DNA of 64,000 nt from Mesorhizobium sp. LSHC420B00 (GTDB lineage Bacteria; Pseudomonadota; Alphaproteobacteria; Rhizobiales; Rhizobiaceae). Positions 1 through 8,090 of this stretch are shown here, one piece after another. The position numbers were made by a program, and so were the translations under genes. The stretch covers positions 77,070-141,069 of the forward strand of contig NZ_AYVY01000013.1 of the NCBI RefSeq assembly GCF_000503055.1. The letters run 5' to 3'. Each line of letters begins with the position of its first letter. Position 1 is the first letter of the stretch. The notes under the pieces were generated by a model, which was given only the letters and a program-made list of their open reading frames with translations, was not told where the DNA came from and ran no database searches.

Positions 1-2
1 GG

Positions 3-1367
3 CCGTTCAAGCCGCAGAACATGTCGAACAACGCGGCTGTCGCCGATATTCCAGGCGTTTCAGGTGGCGGTGAGATCGGCCGCGCCCAATGGCTGCAGGC
101 GATCGCCTGCGGCGTGCCGCCCACCATCCACATGAACCCGGTGCTGCTCAAGCCGCAGACCGATGTCGGCGCTCAAGTCGTCGTGCAGGGCAAGGTGTTC
201 GGCGAGGCGCGGGCGCGCGACTACCAGGCGCTGAAGGGCCGGCTTATGGATGCGGTGCTGGACTCTTGGGCAAAGGTCGGCGAGGGCGCCGATCTGGTCA
301 TTGTCGAGGGCGCCGGCTCGCCGGCCGAGATCAATCTCAGGAGCCGTGACATTGCCAATATGGGCTTTGCGACGCGCGCCGGCGTGCCGGTGATCCTGGT
401 CGGCGATATCGATCGCGGCGGCGTCATCGCCTCGATCGCCGGCACCCATCTGATCCTGCCGGACGAGGATCGGCGAATGATCGTCGGCTATCTCATCAAT
501 AAGTTCCGTGGCGATGTCTCGCTGTTCGATGACGGCATCGAGGCGATCGAAAAGTTCACCGGCTGGCGCTGTTTTGGCGTCGTGCCGTGGCTGAAGGCGG
601 CGGCGCGGCTGCCGTCGGAGGATTCCGTCGTGCTCGATCGGCTGGCGTCCGGCGAGAAGCGCGCGCTGAAGATCGCCGTGCCGATGCTCTCGCGCATCGC
701 CAATTTCGACGACCTCGACCCGCTCAAGGCCGAACCGCAGGTCGAGGTGGTGTTCGTGCCGCCTGGCCAGCGCTGGCCGCAGGATGCGGGTCTGGTGGTC
801 ATTCCCGGCTCGAAGTCGACGATCGGCGATCTCGTGAAATTCCGCGAGAACGGCTGGGACCGCGACCTTGCCGCGCACAGGAAACGCGGTGGCCACATCG
901 TCGGCATTTGCGGCGGCTTCCAGATGCTCGGCCATAGCGTGCGCGATCCAGACGGCATCGAGGGCAGCGTTACCGAGACGCAAGGCCTCGGCCTGCTCAA
1001 CGTCGAAACGGTGATGGAGCCGGAAAAGACAGTGCGCAATGTCAGCGCGCGCTCGGTGCCGTTCGATCTGCCGCTCGAGGGCTATGAAATCCATCTCGGC
1101 CGCACCACCGGTCCGGACACGCTGCGGCCATCCGCCGTTATCAACGGCGTCGATGACGGCGCCATCTCCGCCGACGGCAAGGTGTCAGGCACCTACATGC
1201 ACGGGCTGTTTTCCGCCGACGCCTTCCGGGCGAAATTCCTCGAAAGCCTCGGCGTCAAGGGCGGCGGCATCGACTACCGCGCCGAGGTCGAACGGGCACT
1301 GGACGAGATCGCAGCCGAACTGGAAACCCACCTCGACTGCGACGCGATTTTCGGGCTGGCGCGTTAG
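3..1367 (+). CDS. cobQ: Cobyric acid synthase CobQ (5' end cut by window)
   Basis: Glutamine-dependent amidase that amidates adenosylcobyrinic acid a,c-diamide to cobyric acid in cobalamin synthesis. The frame is open to the left edge and reads PFKPQNMSNNAAV, a conserved internal CobQ motif, so the ATG at 21 is not the start; roughly 35-40 N-terminal residues, including the P-loop-like ATP-binding start, lie outside. Seen here: the rest of the dethiobiotin-synthetase-like domain (MNPVLLKPQTD, GDIDRGG) and the C-terminal class I amidotransferase domain with the nucleophile in GICGGFQMLG and the His in YMHGLF. The family usually has DGGEIGRAQ after the SNNAAV motif; here a few extra residues (IPGVSG) sit in between. 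It overlaps the convergent VOC gene by 4 bases. Confidence 0.95.
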   Translation, partial: PFKPQNMSNNAAVADIPGVSGGGEIGRAQWLQAIACGVPPTIHMNPVLLKPQTDVGAQVVVQGKVFGEARARDYQALKGRLMDAVLDSWAKVGEGADLVIVEGAGSPAEINLRSRDIANMGFATRAGVPVILVGDIDRGGVIASIAGTHLILPDEDRRMIVGYLINKFRGDVSLFDDGIEAIEKFTGWRCFGVVPWLKAAARLPSEDSVVLDRLASGEKRALKIAVPMLSRIANFDDLDPLKAEPQVEVVFVPPGQRWPQDAGLVVIPGSKSTIGDLVKFRENGWDRDLAAHRKRGGHIVGICGGFQMLGHSVRDPDGIEGSVTETQGLGLLNVETVMEPEKTVRNVSARSVPFDLPLEGYEIHLGRTTGPDTLRPSAVINGVDDGAISADGKVSGTYMHGLFSADAFRAKFLESLGVKGGGIDYRAEVERALDEIAAELETHLDCDAIFGLAR

Positions 1368-1786
1368 CTGGCGGCTTCGTCAGCCTTCGGCCAGTAGGTG
1401 CCGAACGACCAGACATTGCCTTCCGGATCGCGGCAGATGAATTCGCGGCTGCCATAGTCGCGATCGGTGAGCTCTTCCAGAATCTCGGCGCCGGCGGTTT
1501 TTGCCCGAGCGTATGCCGCGTCGGCGTCAGCGACCGCGACATAGATCGACTTGCCGCCGCCCGAGCCGGGCGCGCCGACCATCTTTCCATAGGCATCGTC
1601 GCGGGCCGTGCCGAGCATGATGATCGAGGAGCCGAATGCGAGTTCGGCATGGTGCACCACGTCGCCTTCGCCATAGCGGGTGCGGACGCTGAAGCCGAAG
1701 GCCTCGCACAACCAGTCGATCATTTTGCCGGCATTTCTGTAGCGCAGCGCCGGGTAAAGCCGCGGTGCTTCGGTGGTGTTCGGCAT
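1364..1786 (-). CDS. VOC/glyoxalase-fold protein
   Basis: A 140-residue single-module vicinal-oxygen-chelate protein of the PhnB/glyoxalase-like type. Visible features are the start LYPALRYRNAG followed by a helix ending WLCEAFGF, the central SIYVAVADADAAYARA segment and the terminal RDYGSREFICRDPEGN segment, typical of the beta-alpha-beta-beta-beta fold in which two such modules form a metal or ligand pocket. Substrate cannot be read from sequence; relatives include antibiotic-binding and lactoylglutathione-lyase-like proteins. It follows the AraC gene on the same strand after 73 bases and is probably co-transcribed with it. Confidence 0.85.
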   Translation of the reverse strand: MPNTTEAPRLYPALRYRNAGKMIDWLCEAFGFSVRTRYGEGDVVHHAELAFGSSIIMLGTARDDAYGKMVGAPGSGGGKSIYVAVADADAAYARAKTAGAEILEELTDRDYGSREFICRDPEGNVWSFGTYWPKADEAAS

Positions 1787-1859
1787 GGCTGATCTCCTTC
1801 GCTGTGTTGGTCGATCAACCCAGTCTGGGCGAAGGCCGGTCGCGCGTCTTGAAGAAATG

Positions 1860-2687
1860 TTACCTCACGGCGACAGTCGTCGGCGTGACGCCTGCGAGGT
1901 CGCGAAACTCGCGCACCAGATGCGCCTGGTCGGCATAGCCGCAGTCGGCGGCGATGTCGGCCCAATCGCTGTTGGCCTTTCTCGACAGGCAAAGCGCGTG
2001 GTTGAAGCGGACGATGCGCGAGAGCGTCTTGGGTCCAACGCCGACCGCGTCCGAAAATTTTCCGGCGAGATGCTTGCGGCTCCAGCCAAGCTTTTCGGCC
2101 AGCGTCGAGATGCGGGTCCGACCACTCGTCGAGACGATCGTCTCATAGGCCCAGACAATTTCGGCTTGAGTGCCGTCTGTGGTTGCCAACCGGTCGGCGA
2201 CGAAGGCCTCGGCGATGGCAAAGCGTGAGCTCCAATCCGGCGCATTGCCAAGCCTTTCGCGAAGCGCGACGCCTCCAACGCCGAGCACGTCATCCAGGCC
2301 GACCATGCGATCGGTCAGTTCGCTCATCGGCCGGCCGAAGAAGCGACGAGCGCCGAGCGGGGTGAAATTGATCTGCACACAACAGGCGCCGCCGAAGGAT
2401 TCGATCACCACCGGCCCGGCGTAGAGGCCGGCGGCAAAACTGGCGAAGCGGTCATTGTCGCCGGGGTCCCTGCCGAGCCCGATGGCAAAGGGTTCGGCAA
2501 AGCTGATGACCAGCGGCACGGTCAGCGAGGCATATTCGATGACGCGGAAATGGCCTGGCATGGTTTCGCGAAAGCCGCACATGTCGGTGACGGCGCCTTG
2601 AAGCCGATGACTGGGCGCGCGCCGCACCATCTCGAACCGATCGAGCCCTGGGCCGTCGTGGCGGCTGCCGTCTTCGCTGGCGGGCAT
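1860..2687 (-). CDS. AraC-family transcriptional regulator
   Basis: A 275-residue regulator with an N-terminal ligand-type domain (about residues 1-160, containing the FTPLGARRFFGRPMSEL segment common in this subgroup) and a C-terminal AraC/XylS DNA-binding domain (about 175-270). The two helix-turn-helices are represented by RISTLAEKLGWSRKHLAGKF and by DIAADCGYADQAHLVREF, followed by AGVTPT. It lies directly upstream of the VOC gene on the same strand, so it probably controls itself and that gene. Ligand unknown. Confidence 0.9.
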   Translation of the reverse strand: MPASEDGSRHDGPGLDRFEMVRRAPSHRLQGAVTDMCGFRETMPGHFRVIEYASLTVPLVISFAEPFAIGLGRDPGDNDRFASFAAGLYAGPVVIESFGGACCVQINFTPLGARRFFGRPMSELTDRMVGLDDVLGVGGVALRERLGNAPDWSSRFAIAEAFVADRLATTDGTQAEIVWAYETIVSTSGRTRISTLAEKLGWSRKHLAGKFSDAVGVGPKTLSRIVRFNHALCLSRKANSDWADIAADCGYADQAHLVREFRDLAGVTPTTVAVR

Positions 2688-2730
2688 GTGCTTCCCTCGT
2701 CCAGGAATTCTAACAGACCATCCTGCAGAA

Positions 2731-2760
2731 TCAAAAGCGCCCGGCTTTTGGCCGGGCGCT
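2731..2760 (-). terminator. Rho-independent terminator (minus strand)
   Basis: Perfect 10-bp stem AGCGCCCGGC (2736-2745) / GCCGGGCGCT (2751-2760) with a 5-base loop. Read on the minus strand it is followed by TTTTGA (2731-2736). It lies about 37 bases after the stop of the small membrane protein gene at 2797, so it most likely ends that transcript and insulates the AraC gene. Confidence 0.75.
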
Positions 2761-2796
2761 CCGAGTTGCCTGAGATTCTGAATTGTCTGGACGTGT

Positions 2797-2967
2797 TTAA
2801 GCGCCGCGCATCAGGCAGCCGGCGGCCAGCACGATGTAGGCGATGACGACAATCCACGCGGCATTCAAAGGGATAAACGCAAGAACGCCAAGCGCGGCGA
2901 GAACGCCGATGATGGCGATGACAAGGGATATGATGAAAATAAGCTGGGTAGGCGCACTGAGATTCAT
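2797..2967 (-). CDS. Small two-helix membrane protein
   Basis: A 56-residue hydrophobic protein beginning MNLSAPTQ. Two probable transmembrane helices span about residues 8-30 (LIFIISLVIAIIGVLAAL) and 33-52 (LNAAWIVVIAYIVLAAGC). The frame is open further upstream, but the ATG at 2967 is preceded by GGAGGGACCGGAC, a strong ribosome-binding site, so this start was chosen. Its function is unknown; proteins of this size and hydrophobicity are common in rhizobial genomes. It has its own terminator immediately downstream. Confidence 0.75.
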   Translation of the reverse strand: MNLSAPTQLIFIISLVIAIIGVLAALGVLAFIPLNAAWIVVIAYIVLAAGCLMRGA

Positions 2968-3024
2968 GTCCGGTCCCTCCTCAACATGATTCGTACAACG
3001 GCATACTATCAGTCGCGCGGTCAC

Positions 3025-3479
3025 ACACCAATGCGCGCGCAGCGGGGCTTGCCGGATCGGCCAGCAGTTTTATGGGAGTGGCCAGAACGGTGCCGCGAGT
3101 TCGATCACGAAGGGCAATCGCTTCAGACGAATGACAGTTTCCAAATTGTGGCGGAGACCACCAATTGTCGATGTCGCCGCCGCCCCTCATTGCCCTGCCG
3201 GGCATTTCTCCCCGTATAGTGACGGGGAGAAAGGGCTGGTCGCAACGTCGGCGCCTTTTCTTGCAGCGTCTGCGATTGGCGAAACCGGTGACGAGAGCGC
3301 CCTCTCCCCGTCACTAAACGGGGAGAGGATGCCGGCAGGCAGGTGAGGGGCAGCGCCAACGCCCTAAAGGGGTGAGGAGACGAATTCAAAACCTGAAGCG
3401 ATTGCCCAGTTCCACCCTTCGCACCCCGTTTGCGCAAAGCCGATTCCGCGCTACCTTCCCGACGAATCGGAAGGGGCTG
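3025..3479. other. Intergenic region with repeat element
   Basis: About 455 bases without a convincing gene. Bases 3183-3352 form a large imperfect inverted repeat listed separately. The open frames here run through the repeat and show no family motif. The last bases carry the ribosome-binding site of the TerB-like gene (AAGGGG at 3471-3476). Confidence 0.6.
3183..3352. repeat. Rhizobial palindromic mosaic repeat, copy 1
   Basis: Two imperfect inverted arms: the left arm runs from CCCCTCATTGCCCTGCCGGG through CTCCCCGTATAGTGACGGGG, and the right arm is its near reverse complement, ending in GGAGAGGATGCCGGCAGG and GTGAGGGG. Each arm is itself a hairpin (CTCCCCGT..ACGGGGAG). The central segment (CTTGCAGCGTCTGCGATTGG, then CGAAACCGGTGACGAGAGCG) closely resembles the centre of the element at 9096-9254, so both are copies of one repeat family. 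Confidence 0.8.
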
Positions 3480-3911
3480 ATGGCGATGGGATTGCTGGAC
3501 CAGATACGCTCGATCTTCGACGGCGATCCCGGCGTGCGCAAGGTCGCAGACGATCCGGTGCTGTCGGCGGAACTGCTGATGCTGTTCCGCATGATCCTGG
3601 CCGACGGATCGGTCAGCGAAAGCGAAATGACAGCCTTCAGGCGTATCTGCCGGGAAGCCTTCGGCATTCCCGAAACCAGCATCGACAGCGTTATCGAATA
3701 TCTCAACGAGTTCGGCTACGAGACCAACAGCTCGCAGGCCATCGCTCAGTTTCGCGACCTCGACATCGAACGGCGCAAGCTGCTCGCCCGCCATATGGCC
3801 GAGATCGCCAAGGCCGATTCGCAACTTGCCGGGAGCGAGATGCAGCTGTTACGCCGCACCCTCGACCTGCTCGAAATCAGCCCTGCCGATGTGGTAAAGC
3901 CGCAAGGCTGA
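3480..3911 (+). CDS. TerB-like tellurite-resistance/DjlA-type protein
   Basis: A 143-residue all-helical protein resembling the TerB domain: MLFRMILADGSVSESEMTAF, then an EYLNEF helix and a second repeat containing LARHMAEIAKADSQLAGSEM. TerB folds have two pseudo-symmetric helix bundles with acidic DG..SE motifs, seen here twice (ADGSVSESE and ADSQLAGSE). The open frame starts at 3372, but that part lies in intergenic repeat-like sequence; AAGGGG at 3471-3476 supports the ATG at 3480 or the next one at 3486. Actual role in this organism unknown; no other ter gene is nearby. Confidence 0.8.
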   Translation: MAMGLLDQIRSIFDGDPGVRKVADDPVLSAELLMLFRMILADGSVSESEMTAFRRICREAFGIPETSIDSVIEYLNEFGYETNSSQAIAQFRDLDIERRKLLARHMAEIAKADSQLAGSEMQLLRRTLDLLEISPADVVKPQG

Positions 3912-4268
3912 GGCATCGGCTGACTACGATTGCTGACGTTCTGAGCGTCATTTTGTCTGAGCCGATGGTTGCATCCTGCTGCCCACTCGCAGCATCGACG
4001 CCTATCTCCGTTTCAAGATTACCGGAAGGGACTGTCAGGAGTCTGTGCGCGGGGCCGGTTTCATCATTGGTTGACGAACCCTTCGCCGAAGAGGACAGTG
4101 AACAGGATAAAAGTGCACTGTCACTGCTATTCCGCTACTCCGTCATAGATATAGGACGAGGTGCCGAGGTCAGGATCGGGGCCGACAGCCGGTATGCGCC
4201 CGCAATCTTTTGTTTTAAGTTAAACTATCCACTATTCTGACACCGTCGGCGCCAATTAGTTAATCACC
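3912..4268. other. Gene-poor region, falling GC content
   Basis: About 357 bases. An open frame at 3953-4240 (95 codons) has no recognisable motif, no good ribosome-binding site and atypical composition, so it is not called. From about 4200 the sequence becomes distinctly AT-rich compared with the rest of the window. Confidence 0.4.
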
Positions 4269-4499
4269 TTATTCTATAGCATTGTCTACTATGATTATGT
4301 TGTCCGCGCCATCATAGACAAAGCTCTCCGGAGAAGGGCCGTGCTCAACTACTCTTGATATGCGAATCTCAGATCTGTCAGAGAATATAATGGAAACCCA
4401 CTGGGAGTCGGTGACAACGTCAATAATATTGATAGACTCCATGTATGCTCGGATAGAGCATGAAATTTTGGTGTTTACTGCGATGGGAACCTCTCTCAA
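4269..4499 (-). CDS. Hypothetical protein in AT-rich segment
   Basis: A possible 76-residue product with a TTG start at 4499, or 57 residues from an internal ATG at 4442. The sequence is acidic and rich in Ile/Val (for example SINIIDVVTDSQWVSIIFSD). A stop lies two codons upstream of the TTG, and neither start has a convincing ribosome-binding site. The local base composition is unlike its neighbours, which suggests an acquired or decaying fragment. I do not recognise the family. Confidence 0.3.
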   Translation of the reverse strand: MREVPIAVNTKISCSIRAYMESINIIDVVTDSQWVSIIFSDRSEIRISRVVEHGPSPESFVYDGADNIIIVDNAIE

Positions 4500-4585
4500 A
4501 TGCGATCATGATACTGCCGTTTTGGTACTTAATGGATCGAAATTCTTTTCCAATGAGATTTTCCTTTAGGTAGTCCATATGACGT

Positions 4586-4804
4586 TTATCCTATCGCGTT
4601 CAGTTTGGAATATGTGCGAATTGATGTTCCCTTGAACTCGCCCCCCGGGAGATACCAAAAGTTGGCCCCGGTGTAAGGGTTCGAGATTGTCTGGCAGGAC
4701 TTGAATTGCCCGGGTTTGTCGCGTTCATCATTCTCAGATTCGTCGTTTCCTTGGTCCGGCAGCTTTGCTCCGCGTTGCGTCAAGCGCTTCACTTCGTGCG
4801 GCAT
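4586..4804 (-). CDS. Small hypothetical protein after the CPBP gene
   Basis: A 72-residue open frame with a very polar first half (charged Asp/Glu/Arg/Lys stretch) and an aromatic second half (NPYTGANFWYLPGGEFKG). Its ATG (4804-4802) directly abuts the stop codon (4807-4805) that the upstream CPBP gene would use if its apparent frameshift were corrected, as if translationally coupled. Composition is AT-richer than the surroundings. No family recognised; it may not be real. Confidence 0.3.
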   Translation of the reverse strand: MPHEVKRLTQRGAKLPDQGNDESENDERDKPGQFKSCQTISNPYTGANFWYLPGGEFKGTSIRTYSKLNAIG

Positions 4805-5549
4805 TCATGCAAGCCCGAATGCCAGGACAAGGAAGCCCATCGCTCCGAACCCCGGCGTGGATGACGATCCCGGCCCATGTGCTGCGACGCCGCTGGACGA
4901 TGTAGGGCAGCAGCAACGTGATCGGCACAAGGGTCGACAGGACTTGCCAGGGGAAGGCAGCGTGGAACAGCAACCACATTATCCCGTTGACCAGCCACGC
5001 CCACCCCCCGAAGGCAACCTCTTGCCGCGGCAGTGCGACACCCCGCCAGACAAACTCTTCCCCAGCGATGTTCAGTGCAAAAAACGGCAGCCACGCGCCG
5101 AGAATCCAGTACCGCCCAGGACCTAGTGGCTCGAAAGCCATGAACGAGGGATGAAGAGTCTTCCCGTCTTGCAGCATCCGGAGCGCGGCGCTGATGCCGC
5201 CGGTCAGCACGCTGACAGCCGCCAGCCCTCCAACAGCCCATAGCCAGTCGCCGCCATTCATAGTGCGAAGCCACAGCCGCGCGCCCCACGGCACCAGCCT
5301 TCCTTGACGCCGCTCTCGATGCAATAGCAGGGCAGCCGTGAGAATCAGGGGGCCAAAAAGGATGATGCTTGCGGCCAAGAACCACATCACCACAGTCTCA
5401 GCCCCGCTAGCGGAGACAAACGCTGGGACGGCTACCCGCGTGACCAGGAACAGCAGCAGAGCACCCGCCCCGAACAGCGCAGCAGAGCCGCCCAGGCCCA
5501 GTGGAGGAGGCTCAGGCCCTTCGCGCGTTTCAGAACTGTTGGCTGTCAA
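4734..5549 (-). CDS. CPBP-family intramembrane protease homologue with 3' frameshift
   Basis: Multi-spanning membrane protein of the CAAX-protease/bacteriocin-processing (Abi, CPBP) family, thought to be glutamate metalloproteases. The three motifs are present: GEEFVWRG, LLFHAAFPW and GIVIHAG, with about eight hydrophobic segments. No ATG suits the N-terminus; a TTG at 5549 preceded by GGGAGAACGGCTA is the best start. After the last motif the reading frame runs into polar sequence to a stop at 4734. Removing one base from the C-run at 4850-4853 restores a hydrophobic end GFGAMGFLVLAFGLA with a stop at 4805-4807, giving about 247 residues. So the 3' end carries a single-base insertion or a sequencing error. 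Confidence 0.75.
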   Translation of the reverse strand: MTANSSETREGPEPPPLGLGGSAALFGAGALLLFLVTRVAVPAFVSASGAETVVMWFLAASIILFGPLILTAALLLHRERRQGRLVPWGARLWLRTMNGGDWLWAVGGLAAVSVLTGGISAALRMLQDGKTLHPSFMAFEPLGPGRYWILGAWLPFFALNIAGEEFVWRGVALPRQEVAFGGWAWLVNGIMWLLFHAAFPWQVLSTLVPITLLLPYIVQRRRSTWAGIVIHAGVRSDGLPCPGIRACMNAARSEALDATRSKAAGPRKRRI

Positions 5550-5601
5550 TAGCCGTTCTCCCGCCCGTGCGCCCAACGAATTAGCCGTGCCACGAAGCTG
5601 C

Positions 5602-7224
5602 TCACCCCTGTTCTTGCAGCCGTTTCGCAATTGCCCGATGCAAATCGGGAGCGGCGGCGACCAACGCCTTGGCGGCTTCGGATTGCGGGTGGTCGAGCAC
5701 TTCGCTCGTCCTGCCGCGCTCGACGATCTTGCCGTCATGCATGACCATCACTTCGTCGGTGATGGCGCGGGCGACGGTCAGATCATGGGTGATGAACAGA
5801 TAGGCGATGCCGAGCTTCTGGTTGAGCTCGGCGAACAGATCGAGGATCTGGGCGCGGATCGAGACATCGAGCGCCGAGACCGGCTCGTCGGCGACGACCA
5901 GCTTCGGTCGCGTGATGATGGCGCGGGCGATCGACAGGCGCTGACGCTGGCCGCCCGAAAACTCGTGCGGATATTTGTCCATGTCTTTAGGCGACAGGCC
6001 GACCTCGTGCAGCGCATGCGCCACCATCTCGCGCCGCGCGGCGGGCGCCGGCTTCTTCTCCAGCACATGCAGCGGCTCGGCCACCAATCTCTCGACCTTC
6101 TGGCGTGGGTCGAACGAACCATACGGGTCCTGGAACACGACCTGCATGTCGCGCCGCGCCGGCTTCAGCTCCGCCTCGCTCTTGCCGGTGAGGGTGTCGC
6201 CACGGAAGCGGATCGTACCGGCCGTCGGCTTGTCCAGCGCCAGGACCATGCGGGCGAGCGTCGACTTGCCGCAGCCGGAGCGCCCCACGAGCGCCACCGA
6301 CTGGCCGGGCGCCATCGAGAAGGAGACATCGTCGACGGCGCGGATGGGAGCTGCCGGTTTCAACAGCGATATGCGCCGTCCGGGATAGTCCCGCGTTACG
6401 TTCGCTACCTGAAGCAGCGGTTTGGCTGATCCGCTGTCATGCGTGCGGGCTCGCGCCGGCAAATGCATCGAGGCCTGCGCCAGTTGGCGCGTGTAGGGGT
6501 GAAGCTGTTCGGATAGCGTGCGCGCGGTATCGCCGGCCTCCATCACCTCGCCATGGCGCAGGATGGTGATGCGGTCCGCCATCTCGGTCACCACTGCGAG
6601 GTCGTGCGAGATGAGCAGAAGACCCATGCGGTTTTCCGCTACGAGGTCGCGCAGCAGGTCGAGGATCTGCGCCTGCAGCACCACGTCGAGTGCGGTCGTC
6701 GGTTCGTCGGCGATCAGCAGCTTGGGCTTCAGCGCGCAGGCGATGGCGATGACGACGCGCTGGCGCTGGCCTCCGGACAGCTCATGCGGATAACGCGACA
6801 GCGGGAACTGCGCCGCCGGCAAGCCGACCCGGTCGAGCATTTTTCGCGCCCGTTGCTCGGCGTCCGCGCGGCTCGCCCTGGTGTGCCAGCGAATACCTTC
6901 GGCGACCTGCTCGCCGATGGTCTTGACCGGATTGAGCGCCGTCATCGGCTCCTGGAACACCATGCCGATGTCGTCGCCGCGCAGCGCGCACATCTGGTCC
7001 TCGCTCGCCGCCAGAATATCGATGCCGTCGAAGGTAACGCGTCCCGTGGCGCGTGCCGCCCAGGGCAAGAGCTGCATCACGGTGAGCGCCGTCATCGACT
7101 TGCCGGAGCCGGATTCGCCGACCAGCCCCATGACTTCGCCGGGCGCGACGGATAGCTCGACGTCCCTGAGGATGGGCGTGCCGCCGATGGTCAGCGACAG
7201 CTTCTCGATTTCGAGCAGGCTCAT
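5602..7224 (-). CDS. Dipeptide/oligopeptide ABC transporter, fused dual ATPase
   Basis: A 540-residue cytoplasmic protein with two complete nucleotide-binding domains in one chain, the DppD-DppF (GsiA/YejF-like) arrangement. The first half has Walker A GESGSGKS at about residues 36-43, signature LSGGQRQR and Walker B LLIADEPTTALD; the second has Walker A GRSGCGKS near residue 314, signature FSGGQRQR and LVVADEPVSALD. It energises import through the two permeases upstream. The start at 7224 overlaps the stop of the preceding permease gene by 4 bases, indicating translational coupling; the open frame further upstream is only the other frame of that gene. Confidence 0.93.
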   Translation of the reverse strand: MSLLEIEKLSLTIGGTPILRDVELSVAPGEVMGLVGESGSGKSMTALTVMQLLPWAARATGRVTFDGIDILAASEDQMCALRGDDIGMVFQEPMTALNPVKTIGEQVAEGIRWHTRASRADAEQRARKMLDRVGLPAAQFPLSRYPHELSGGQRQRVVIAIACALKPKLLIADEPTTALDVVLQAQILDLLRDLVAENRMGLLLISHDLAVVTEMADRITILRHGEVMEAGDTARTLSEQLHPYTRQLAQASMHLPARARTHDSGSAKPLLQVANVTRDYPGRRISLLKPAAPIRAVDDVSFSMAPGQSVALVGRSGCGKSTLARMVLALDKPTAGTIRFRGDTLTGKSEAELKPARRDMQVVFQDPYGSFDPRQKVERLVAEPLHVLEKKPAPAARREMVAHALHEVGLSPKDMDKYPHEFSGGQRQRLSIARAIITRPKLVVADEPVSALDVSIRAQILDLFAELNQKLGIAYLFITHDLTVARAITDEVMVMHDGKIVERGRTSEVLDHPQSEAAKALVAAAPDLHRAIAKRLQEQG

Positions 7225-8090
7225 CGCTGCCGCCGCGACTTCGGGTCGAGAATGTCGGCAATGCCGTCGCCAAGCAGGTTCAGGCCAAGCACGGTGATGA
7301 CGATCGCCATGCCCGGAAAGATCGCCATCCACGGCGCCACCACCATGCGGGTCTGGGCGTCGAACAGCATGCGGCCCCAGCTCGGCATCGGCGGCTGGGT
7401 GCCCAGCCCGACGTAGGAAAGCCCGGCTTCGGCCAGTATGCCCAGCGCGAACTGGATGGTGCCTTGCACCAGCAGCAGCGTGGCGATGTTGGGCAGCACA
7501 TGTTCGATGCTGATCAGCGTCCTGCTTTTGCCGGCGGCGCGGGCGGCGAGGATGAATTCGCGCGGCCAGATCGCCAGGGCGCCGGCCCGGGCGACGCGCG
7601 CGAACACCGGGACGTTGAAGATGCCGATGGCGATGATGGCGTTGAACGCGCCCGGCCCGAAGATGGCGGTGATCATGATTGCCGAAAGCAGCGCCGGAAA
7701 GGCGAAGACCAGGTCGTTCAGCCGCATCAGCACGTCGTCGGCGATGCCGCCGCGCGCCGCGGCAAAGGCGCCGAGCGGCACGCCGATGCCCATGCCGATG
7801 CCGACCGCCACCAGCGCCACGGCGATCGAGTTGCGGGCGCCGACCATGATCATCGACAGGATGTCGCGACCGAAATGGTCGGTGCCGAACCAGTGCGCCA
7901 GCGATGGCGCCTGGGTCTTGTCGGAAATGACCAGCCTGGTGACATCGTAAGGCGTCCAGAAGAAGGAGAGGATCGCGACCGCAGCCACCAGCGCGGTGAT
8001 GACGAAGCCGGCGAGGAACGAACGGTTTCGAAACGCCCTGGCCAGGATGCCGGCAAGGTTCTCGTCGGGGATGTCGATATGCAGCGTCAT
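7221..8090 (-). CDS. Dipeptide/oligopeptide ABC permease, DppC type
   Basis: A 289-residue inner-membrane permease. An N-terminal helix (LAGFVITALVAAVAILSFFW) is followed by LAHWFGTDHFGRDILSMIMV, the GTDxxGRD motif of DppC/OppC proteins, and by the EAA-type coupling loop REFILAARAAGKS. Five further transmembrane helices precede the conserved end NLLGDGIADILDP. Its gene overlaps the upstream DppB gene by 4 bases and the downstream ATPase gene by 4 bases. Confidence 0.93.
   Translation of the reverse strand: MTLHIDIPDENLAGILARAFRNRSFLAGFVITALVAAVAILSFFWTPYDVTRLVISDKTQAPSLAHWFGTDHFGRDILSMIMVGARNSIAVALVAVGIGMGIGVPLGAFAAARGGIADDVLMRLNDLVFAFPALLSAIMITAIFGPGAFNAIIAIGIFNVPVFARVARAGALAIWPREFILAARAAGKSRTLISIEHVLPNIATLLLVQGTIQFALGILAEAGLSYVGLGTQPPMPSWGRMLFDAQTRMVVAPWMAIFPGMAIVITVLGLNLLGDGIADILDPKSRRQR

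Noticed and set aside
3953-4240. 95-codon open frame on the plus strand
   Set aside because: No ribosome-binding site, no motif, unusual composition.
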